Source: Pedobacter sp. SYSU D00535 (GTDB taxonomy: Bacteria > Bacteroidota > Bacteroidia > Sphingobacteriales > Sphingobacteriaceae). From it: a DNA stretch of 64,000 bases. Shown one piece after another: positions 57,583 to 64,000 of this stretch; position 1 is the stretch's first letter; each line of letters begins with the position of its first letter. Location of the stretch: positions 124,001 to 188,000 of the forward strand of contig NZ_JAFEWD010000011.1 of the NCBI RefSeq assembly GCF_017355855.1, given 5' to 3'. The notes under the pieces are model-generated. The model searched no databases. It had not been told where the DNA came from and worked only from the letters and a program-made list of their open reading frames with translations. A program made the translations under genes and the position numbers.

Positions 57583-60432
57583 TTACATTTTGACTTCAAT
57601 TTGTTCTCCGGAATACGTTACTGTCTTTTTGATATTACTTTGTTTGAAATCCAGCGCTACACCTTTCTTAGGTGTAACCCAGACAACATTGAATGTGCGG
57701 TTCTTTAGCATGTTCGGAAAGCTACCTGCTCTCCTTCCGATGGTGAGAGTCTTAGATCGCTCGTTATACGCAAAAGGGATGGTAGAGTATATACCTTTTT
57801 CATAATTATAGTTAACACCCTCATCCTCATATAATTCAAAGCTGCCGTCCTGGCCTGTGTAGATGTATAAAGTGAGAGGATCCGCAGGTTTTTCTGAAGT
57901 GTACTGAATCTCTGGACCGGTCGGAATAATTGAACCTGCTTTAATATATAAAGGCATGCGCTCATAAGGAGCCGCTGCAACTATGCGCTTGCCACCCTGT
58001 AGAAACTTCCCGGTGTAGGCATCGTACCATCCCTGGCCGTCCGGCAGGTAGAGTGATCTGTTTGTCGCCTTATATTCCGTTATTGGATTTACCAGCAATG
58101 CAGGGCCGAACATGAATTGATCAGCAACAGAGGCTACGGCCGTATCGCCACCAAAGTCCATTGCCAAACCACGCATGATAGTGTAGTTGTCGTGATAAGT
58201 TTTGCCTGCCAGAGAGTAGATGTAGGGCATTAAACGATAGCGTAGCTTATTATAAAACAACATGCTTTTATAGGCCGCATGATCTTCTGGTGCGATGTTG
58301 TAAATTTCCCGGAAAGGAAACTGGCCGTGAACCCGGAACAAGGGAGTGAATGCTCCGTACTGAAACCAGCGAGTATTTAGTTCTCTCCACTCATCAAGGT
58401 CGGCTCCTTGGGCTCTTTCATATCTTCTCTCTACCGAAAATCCTCCAATATCCATCGTCCAGTAAGGGAGACCTGATAACGAGAAGTTAATTCCCGCAGG
58501 GATCTGATCTTTCATGTCATGCCACCTGCTCGAGATATCGCCGCTCCAGGTAGCAGCAGAATAGCGCTGTTGACCACCGTAGGATGACCTCGTAAGAATA
58601 AACACCCGGCTGTTAGGATTGGCGGCACGCTGTCCTTCATAAATTGCTTTGGCATTTTGAAGCGGGAAAGCGTTGAAATAGCGTACGCTGGAACCTAAAG
58701 AAGGTGTGTAGATTGTCTTGCGGGTGTCTACATCCAGATTTGAATGAATATCTGGCTCGGTAGCATCCAACCACCAGGCATCAATACCCTTGCTATAAAG
58801 CTTGTTATTCAGCAGGGTCCAGAAACCTGTCCTTGCTTTCTCGTTGAATGGATCATAAAAAGTATTATGATATCCTTTTCCAATCCAGTCACGCCTGCCA
58901 TCTTGGATGTTTCGTGTGAAAAGCCATCCCTTGGAAGCAAAGTCTTTATAGGTGTCAATACCCTCATAAAACTTCGGCCATACAGAAATCATGAGCTGTG
59001 TATTGTACTTCTTATGTAAATCCGAAAGCATTTGCTCCGCATCCGGAAACCTCGTCTTATCAAACTCCTGGCTGCCCCATTGATCCTCGGCCCAGTAAGA
59101 CCAGTCCAGCACGATGTTGTCGATGGGGATTTTCCTGTCTCTGAATGTTTTTACTGTAGTAAGGATTTCGTCCTGCGTCTTGTAGCGTTCCCTGCTTTGC
59201 CAGAAGCCCATGGCCCACTTCGGCATGATAGGAGCGCGGCCGGTCAGGGTCCGGTAACCAGCAATAACGTCATCCATATTGTTTCCTCCGATGAAGTAGT
59301 AGTCGATCTGATCTCCTGCCTCAGATTGAAAAGCAAATTGATTTTTTAGATTTTCAGGAATAGGACTTTGCCATTTTAATGCGAGGTACGACTCCCCCCC
59401 GTCCGGGTTCCAGTCGATCACCAGCGGATATTTCTTTCCTTTCTCAAAGTGAAAAGGGATTTCTACAGTCCCTGCATTCCAAGCCTGGCGCCATCTGTCC
59501 GTTACCAATTTACCGTCCAGCCAGATTTTAGCATAACCAGCGTACTTCAGGAAGAAGTAATGCAGACCGGTGTAGGGCGACTCTAGCGAGCCTTCCCAGC
59601 GAACCTTCCCGTTTGCCAGTTTAAAGCTGTCCGGAAAATTCTTCATGTCTTTCAGATAGGAATAGTCGATTACAGACTCCGCTCTTACAATCTCTGGAAT
59701 GCTGCTTTTGGTTTGCGTGTATTTCGCGGTGAGCCAACCGGGTTCTCCCTTATCGGAATATAGCTTTAATGTAGATAGCGGTTGCGGCTCCCGCACATCT
59801 CCCACTTTGGTGATGGAGTAGTTATCCCACAAGATGCCGTAATTTTTGCTGGAGATGACCATTGGAATGGCCACTTCTGTGTTGTACTGAGACAAGCTCA
59901 CCTGCCTGCCTTTATAATTCATCACACCATTTTGATGCTGCCCCAAGCCATAATAAGCTTCATTGGGATCAGATAAAAAGGCCTGCTGCAATTGATAAAA
60001 AGCATCTCCGGAATAGGTTGCCGGAACGAAAGCACAAGCATCTCTTTTAAGTTCTTTTAAAAGGGTTTTCCCTGATTTGTCGACGAAAGTCACTTCGCCG
60101 CTACTTAAGGAGAGGGTAGCCCGGAGCTGAGGCGTCTGGAGGGTAACGAAGCCGTTTCCTTCTGAATAATTCCAGCTCGGCCTGGCGTTAATACTGTCCA
60201 CTACCATCAGGCTTTTTCGACTGCTGAATGTATCATCAGGACTAGATGTAACTCGAATTATTTTATCCGATATCACCTGCAGCCTCACTGTTTGAGGAGC
60301 TGATTCCCGACCATCGCGAATAGACACCGATATACCATCGCTATTTTTCTTTACGTTAGCTACTTGTGCATGTAGGTTAGATAAAATTGCACCACAAAGA
60401 ATTCCAGAAACAACGAAAAGCCTTCTTATCAT
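57583..60432 (-). CDS. Glycoside hydrolase family 31 with PA14 insert, alpha-xylosidase type
   Basis: This 949-residue exported enzyme (LHAQVANV signal end) has the N-terminal GH31 beta domain (about 25-215). A PA14-like insert follows (about 225-375: LESPYTGLHYFFLKYAGYAK, IWLDGKLVTDRWRQAWNAG). The TIM barrel has KGIDAWWLDATEPDIHSN with the nucleophile aspartate (about 550) and ATWSGDISSRWHDMKDQIP with the acid/base aspartate (about 625). A DUF5110-type C-terminal domain completes it. The PA14 insert at this position is known from alpha-xylosidases such as the GH31 of the B. ovatus xyloglucan locus, where it shapes the site for long oligosaccharides. It is the first gene after the regulator and its upstream region has a 42-bp inverted repeat. 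Confidence 0.93.
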   Translation of the reverse strand: MIRRLFVVSGILCGAILSNLHAQVANVKKNSDGISVSIRDGRESAPQTVRLQVISDKIIRVTSSPDDTFSSRKSLMVVDSINARPSWNYSEGNGFVTLQTPQLRATLSLSSGEVTFVDKSGKTLLKELKRDACAFVPATYSGDAFYQLQQAFLSDPNEAYYGLGQHQNGVMNYKGRQVSLSQYNTEVAIPMVISSKNYGILWDNYSITKVGDVREPQPLSTLKLYSDKGEPGWLTAKYTQTKSSIPEIVRAESVIDYSYLKDMKNFPDSFKLANGKVRWEGSLESPYTGLHYFFLKYAGYAKIWLDGKLVTDRWRQAWNAGTVEIPFHFEKGKKYPLVIDWNPDGGESYLALKWQSPIPENLKNQFAFQSEAGDQIDYYFIGGNNMDDVIAGYRTLTGRAPIMPKWAMGFWQSRERYKTQDEILTTVKTFRDRKIPIDNIVLDWSYWAEDQWGSQEFDKTRFPDAEQMLSDLHKKYNTQLMISVWPKFYEGIDTYKDFASKGWLFTRNIQDGRRDWIGKGYHNTFYDPFNEKARTGFWTLLNNKLYSKGIDAWWLDATEPDIHSNLDVDTRKTIYTPSLGSSVRYFNAFPLQNAKAIYEGQRAANPNSRVFILTRSSYGGQQRYSAATWSGDISSRWHDMKDQIPAGINFSLSGLPYWTMDIGGFSVERRYERAQGADLDEWRELNTRWFQYGAFTPLFRVHGQFPFREIYNIAPEDHAAYKSMLFYNKLRYRLMPYIYSLAGKTYHDNYTIMRGLAMDFGGDTAVASVADQFMFGPALLVNPITEYKATNRSLYLPDGQGWYDAYTGKFLQGGKRIVAAAPYERMPLYIKAGSIIPTGPEIQYTSEKPADPLTLYIYTGQDGSFELYEDEGVNYNYEKGIYSTIPFAYNERSKTLTIGRRAGSFPNMLKNRTFNVVWVTPKKGVALDFKQSNIKKTVTYSGEQIEVKM

Positions 60433-60440
60433 AATTGGTT

Positions 60441-60459
60441 AAAAAATCCCCGAGGGGGG
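60441..60459 (-). terminator. Short GC hairpin and U6 run just before the GH31 start codon
   Basis: On the minus strand CCCC-CCTC-GGGG (60448-60459) is followed by ATTTTTT and the GH31 ATG 9 bases later. Only 4 G:C pairs form the stem, so it is a weak terminator. It would act as an attenuator of the whole locus or affect ribosome access. Confidence 0.35.
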
Positions 60460-60545
60460 TGCTGAAAATTGGTTACGTGCCAGCACAACAACAGCTGTGC
60501 AAGGCATAGAGGTAAAAGTAAGGAGGTTAGAAAAAGCGAAAGGTA

Positions 60546-60587
60546 TTCAAATGTTTACATTTAGGTATAGAAATGTAAACATTTGAA
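60546..60587. promoter_or_regulatory. 42-bp perfect inverted repeat, candidate operator of the xyloglucan locus
   Basis: TTCAAATGTTTACATTT (60546-60562) and its exact reverse complement (60571-60587) are separated by AGGTATAG. Each arm is itself nearly palindromic (AAATGT-TT-ACATTT and AAATGT-AA-ACATTT), so the element also reads as two near-identical palindromes about 24 bp apart. It lies 114-155 bp upstream of the GH31 ATG and directly after the regulator gene. No U-run adjoins. It could bind the AraC domain of the HTCS or another dimeric regulator. Confidence 0.6.
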
Positions 60588-60618
60588 AATGGGCCGAAAA
60601 ACAGGCGTTTTTAGCTTT

Positions 60619-63600
60619 CTATGAGGGTATTTCCTCTTTCTGAGGGGTATTCTTCTGTTGTTTTATGTAGGAAGAGGGAAGCATTCCGTACTCCGCTTTA
60701 AAGTACTTTGCAAAGTACTTAGGGTTATTGAATCCTACTTCATAGGCAATCTCAGCCACTGTCAACTGTGATTTTTCTAATAGCAAGGCCGCCCGCTTCA
60801 GGCGGATTGACCGGATAAATTCTAAGGGTGATTTTTGAGTTATTACCAGTAGTTTTTTATAGAGTGCCACCCGGCTCATGCACATCTCTCTGCTTAACTC
60901 CTCCACCGAAAACTCAGGATTTGAAATGTTCTTTTCTACAATTTGCAAAGCCTGCTGAATAAACTTCTCGTCTGCTGACTGTACTTCGATCTCTGCTGGC
61001 CTGGCCTCAATCTGTTTCTGAAAAGTTTTCCGAAGCGACTCATGCTGCACAAGCAAGTTTCTGATTTTGCTAAGCAATACTTCAAAATTGAATGGCTTGG
61101 TCATATAATCATTAGCGCCAGTCTCTAAACCCTTCAATAGCTGATCTTCGCCCGAAAGAGCTGTGAGCAAAATTACCGGTATGTGGCTTGTCCTCTTATC
61201 ACCCCTGATTTTCTGGCACAAGTCCATACCGCTCATTTCCGGCATACTGATATCAGAAACAATGAGGTCGGGATGAGAGGACAAAGCTTTATTCCAGCCG
61301 AGCTTCCCATTAGACGCTTCGATAATGTTGTAATACTGCCGGAGGTTATCCTTGAGATAGAACCTGAAATCTTCACTATCCTCAATTAACAAGACCGTTG
61401 GCCTCTTTTGCAAATGATCAAAGCGCGGATGCTTATCCACTACGTCCATGTGTACGTCGGGTGCATTATCGTCTACTAAATGTCGGTCCTCTTTTACCAC
61501 GCTGATGGCTTTAACAGGAATTTCTATTGTAAAGCAACTTCCGTTTTCGGGTTCACTTTCTACCGTAATAGTCCCGTTGTGCAGATTTACAAATTCTTTA
61601 GTAATGGCCAGACCTATGCCGCTTCCCTGGTTGACCATCGAACCAGGCACGTCGTTCTGGAAGAAGCGGTCAAATATTTTCGCCTGCTTGTCCAGGGGAA
61701 TGCCTATCCCACTGTCTTTTATCTTAATCTGTAGAATAGACGATCCACCCGGAGAAGGCTTCAGTTGTAAATCCAGACCAATGTCCCCACCTTCATGAGT
61801 AAATTTAAAAGCATTAGAGAGCAGATTAAAAAGGATCCGTTCCAGTTTGTCCTGATCGAAGCTGGTGACAAATGAATTAAGCTCAGACCGTAGCGTGAAC
61901 CGGATATTCTTCTTCTCTGCCAGATCCGCGAACGACTGGAAGCTTTCGTGGATAAACTGAACGATATCTCCTTTTTTTGCCTGAAGTTTCAATTCCTGGA
62001 CCTCCATCTTACGGAAGTCTAAAAGCTGGTTTACTAGGTGCAGTAGTCGCTTGGCATTCCGTTGAATAAGCTGAAACTGCCGCTTCTCTTCCGGACGCTC
62101 GGTTTCCTTCAAAATCTTATCTAATGGCGCCAGTATGAGCGACAACGGCGTGCGGAACTCGTGACTAACGTTGGTAAAGAATTTAATCTTCATCATATCG
62201 AGCTCATGCATGCGCTGCGCTTCCTGCCGCTCCTGCTCCAACGCAAACTTGTTTTTGAGCTTCATAATTCCGCGATGGCGGATATAGAAAAGCATACCCA
62301 GAACACTTAACACGTACAGAACATAAGCAGTAGGGGTTTGCCAGAGAGGCGGCAATATCTTTATTCGGAGGGTTACTCCTTCCTCATTCCACACTCCGTT
62401 GTCGTTGGATGCCCGAACGCGGAAGGTATAAGTACCGGGGTCGAGGTTTGTATAGGTAGCTTTGCGCAACGTACCATCAGTAGTAAGCCATTTGTTATTA
62501 AATCCCTCCAGGATGTACGAGTACCTGTTTTTCTCGGGGTTGGAAAAGTTTAGTGCTGCAAACTCAATCGAGAATATATCCTGATCATAATTCAGCACCA
62601 GCTTGCTAGTAGCTGAAATTGATTTTTCCAGGACAACCGTGTTATCAATTTTTTCGCCGGGGATAACGCTACGGTTGAAGAGTTGGAAATCCGTTAGCAC
62701 CACCGCGGGTGCTAATTTATTAGTTTTGATCTGCTTCGGATTGAAAATATTAAAGCCCCCCGGACCTCCAAAAACCAGTTCGCCGGTCCGCATTTTGAGC
62801 GCAGCATTCTCATTAAACTCACGCCCCTGCAAGCCGTCCATCTCGTCATAGTTCTTAAAACTAAAGGAATAACCCTCGGAACTTCTCGTCACACTAATAT
62901 TCGATAGACCACTGGGTGTACTTAACCAGATCGACTTATTCGCGTCCTCGAGAATGGTAAGGATCGTATTGTTAGGTAGGCCATCGCTTACCCTCAGGTT
63001 TAGAAACTCCTCTTTGCCAGCACCATAAATACTCAACCCTTCCCGGGTGCCTATCCATATCAACCCCCTTGAATCCTGCAAAAGCGAAATAACGTTGTCG
63101 TTGCTCAAGCCATTCGTACTGTTAAAATGCTTAAACTTCCCATTTTTCTTTAACCGTACATCTACCCCCATCGCCGTGCCGATCCACAGATTTCCCGCTT
63201 TGTCTTCCACTAAAGCAGGTATGTAGTTAGACTGGACGGAGTTAAACTGGTTCTCGCGATATTGTTCATACCTGAAATGCCTGAACTTCTTCAGCTTCCT
63301 GTCGAACAAATCCAAACCGTTCGCCAAGGTCCCTATCCATAAATTATGCTGCGAATCCTCGAGAATTTCCCAAACCCTATTATCCGCCAGGCTCTCCGGA
63401 TCACTGTCGCTATGTTTATAGTTCGTAAAGACCTTGCCATCAAAGCAGTCCAAACCGCCGTAATAGGTACCTATCCATAACTTATCTTCGTGATCCATAT
63501 AAAGAGCCACAATAACGTCGTTACTCAAGCTGTTTCGATTTCCGGGTTGGTGCCGGTATTGCGTATAAGTATTATTGCCCCTGTCGAAATAGATCAGCCC

Positions 63601-64000
63601 TCCTCCATTCGTCCCGATCCATAAGTTTCCCTTCCGGTCTTCCACAAACCGGTTCACATCGTCATAGCTAAGCGATTTTAAGTTCGAAGCCTGCCGCCGG
63701 TGCAAAGAAAACTTGATGATACTCTCATGGTAATAACTAATTCCCTTCTTAAAAGTACCCACCCACATAATTCCGGTATTGTCCCGATAAATAGCGTTGA
63801 TACTGTTCTGCGACAAGCTTTTCTCGTCGTCCACTTTATTCAGAAGATATTTAACGGTATTCGTCCGAAGGTTCAGCAGATTCAAACCACCGTGGTCGGT
63901 TCCCAACCAGATAAGCCCTTTTTCATCCTGCGAAATTCCGTTTACAATGTTAGTACTCAGTTTGAATCGGGTACTGCCGGTGTGGAATCGCTCTACAGAT
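60619..64000 (-). CDS. Hybrid two-component system sensor/regulator (HTCS), 5' end cut by window edge
   Basis: The frame is open to the window edge (upstream of 63906 it still codes, e.g. FKLSTNIVNGISQDEKGLIW), so the start lies outside; at least 1127 residues are visible. Order along the protein: many Reg_prop repeats of the type GLIWLGT and NLWIGTNGGG (63,990-62,720), a Y_Y_Y domain (near 62,560-62,360), one TM helix (TAYVLYVLSVLGMLFYI, near 62,300), HisKA with NVSHEFRTPLSLIL (near 62,160), HATPase with NLLSNAFKFTHEGG and KDSGIGIPLD, a receiver domain (PTVLLIEDSEDF, SDISMPEMSGMDL, near 61,400-61,060) and an AraC HTH (SRVALYKKLL, EVGFNNPKYFAKYFKAEYGM). The periplasmic part should sense an oligosaccharide and switch on the adjacent locus. 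Confidence 0.93.
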   Translation of the reverse strand, partial: SVERFHTGSTRFKLSTNIVNGISQDEKGLIWLGTDHGGLNLLNLRTNTVKYLLNKVDDEKSLSQNSINAIYRDNTGIMWVGTFKKGISYYHESIIKFSLHRRQASNLKSLSYDDVNRFVEDRKGNLWIGTNGGGLIYFDRGNNTYTQYRHQPGNRNSLSNDVIVALYMDHEDKLWIGTYYGGLDCFDGKVFTNYKHSDSDPESLADNRVWEILEDSQHNLWIGTLANGLDLFDRKLKKFRHFRYEQYRENQFNSVQSNYIPALVEDKAGNLWIGTAMGVDVRLKKNGKFKHFNSTNGLSNDNVISLLQDSRGLIWIGTREGLSIYGAGKEEFLNLRVSDGLPNNTILTILEDANKSIWLSTPSGLSNISVTRSSEGYSFSFKNYDEMDGLQGREFNENAALKMRTGELVFGGPGGFNIFNPKQIKTNKLAPAVVLTDFQLFNRSVIPGEKIDNTVVLEKSISATSKLVLNYDQDIFSIEFAALNFSNPEKNRYSYILEGFNNKWLTTDGTLRKATYTNLDPGTYTFRVRASNDNGVWNEEGVTLRIKILPPLWQTPTAYVLYVLSVLGMLFYIRHRGIMKLKNKFALEQERQEAQRMHELDMMKIKFFTNVSHEFRTPLSLILAPLDKILKETERPEEKRQFQLIQRNAKRLLHLVNQLLDFRKMEVQELKLQAKKGDIVQFIHESFQSFADLAEKKNIRFTLRSELNSFVTSFDQDKLERILFNLLSNAFKFTHEGGDIGLDLQLKPSPGGSSILQIKIKDSGIGIPLDKQAKIFDRFFQNDVPGSMVNQGSGIGLAITKEFVNLHNGTITVESEPENGSCFTIEIPVKAISVVKEDRHLVDDNAPDVHMDVVDKHPRFDHLQKRPTVLLIEDSEDFRFYLKDNLRQYYNIIEASNGKLGWNKALSSHPDLIVSDISMPEMSGMDLCQKIRGDKRTSHIPVILLTALSGEDQLLKGLETGANDYMTKPFNFEVLLSKIRNLLVQHESLRKTFQKQIEARPAEIEVQSADEKFIQQALQIVEKNISNPEFSVEELSREMCMSRVALYKKLLVITQKSPLEFIRSIRLKRAALLLEKSQLTVAEIAYEVGFNNPKYFAKYFKAEYGMLPSSYIKQQKNTPQKEEIPS

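Noticed and set aside
60619-64000. HTCS gene as a truncated pseudogene
   Set aside because: The frame stays open to the last base of the window, with typical propeller-repeat sequence, so it is cut only by the window.
1-64000. tRNA, rRNA, CRISPR array, insertion sequence or prophage
   Set aside because: No cloverleaf, repeat-spacer pattern, transposase or phage protein was seen on either strand.

Overview
The window looks like a chromosomal segment of a plant-polysaccharide-degrading Bacteroidota, most likely a Sphingobacteriaceae-type soil or plant-associated organism. The reasons are a SusC/SusD pair, a hybrid two-component sensor with an AraC output domain, a type IX secretion (T9SS) C-terminal domain, a PID-CTERM-like small protein, and several promoters of the Bacteroidota form TAnnTTTG, some only a few bases from the start codon. 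The genus is an inference; no rRNA or tRNA gene is present to settle it.

Region 1 (1-8.3 kb) is mostly leftward. It holds the first codons of a HIT-family gene, greA with an attenuator-like leader, a small PID-CTERM-like protein, a BadF-type sugar kinase overlapping a stand-alone response regulator, and a complete RND efflux operon (marR, adaptor, pump, TolC) with a 19-bp palindromic operator at the marR promoter.

Region 2 (8.4-21.1 kb) is housekeeping mixed with envelope genes: an M61 peptidase with a PDZ domain, an MscS channel, a GH43 enzyme, a small membrane protein, lipB coupled to a phosphopantetheinyl transferase, dcd, an MG2/TonB-plug protein, clpS and a TonB-dependent receptor.

Region 3 (21.6-27.6 kb) is a rightward cluster: an L-fucose permease, an SDR, an FAH-family hydrolase, an amidohydrolase lactonase, a zinc alcohol dehydrogenase and an aldo/keto reductase. 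It matches the non-phosphorylating oxidation of L-fucose to pyruvate and lactate, but the L-fuconate dehydratase is absent.

Region 4 (27.7-40.5 kb) carries pectin and side-chain genes: pectinesterase, an SSS sugar symporter, GH3, GH43, an Ldh-family oxidoreductase, a decayed susD tail, an FN3 lipoprotein, and a large PL11 rhamnogalacturonan lyase with a T9SS tail.

Region 5 (40.8-64 kb) is a leftward polysaccharide utilisation locus that reads as a xyloglucan locus: HTCS regulator (cut by the window edge), GH31 with a PA14 insert (alpha-xylosidase type), SusC, SusD, an SGBP-B-like TIG lipoprotein, a clan-GH-A glycosidase, GH2, GH74, GH9 and GH95. The enzymes cover backbone cleavage (GH74, GH9) and removal of xylose (GH31), galactose (GH2), fucose (GH95) and possibly arabinose. 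Fucose released by GH95 would feed the region 3 pathway, so the window appears to encode both harvesting and oxidation of fucosylated plant cell-wall glycans.
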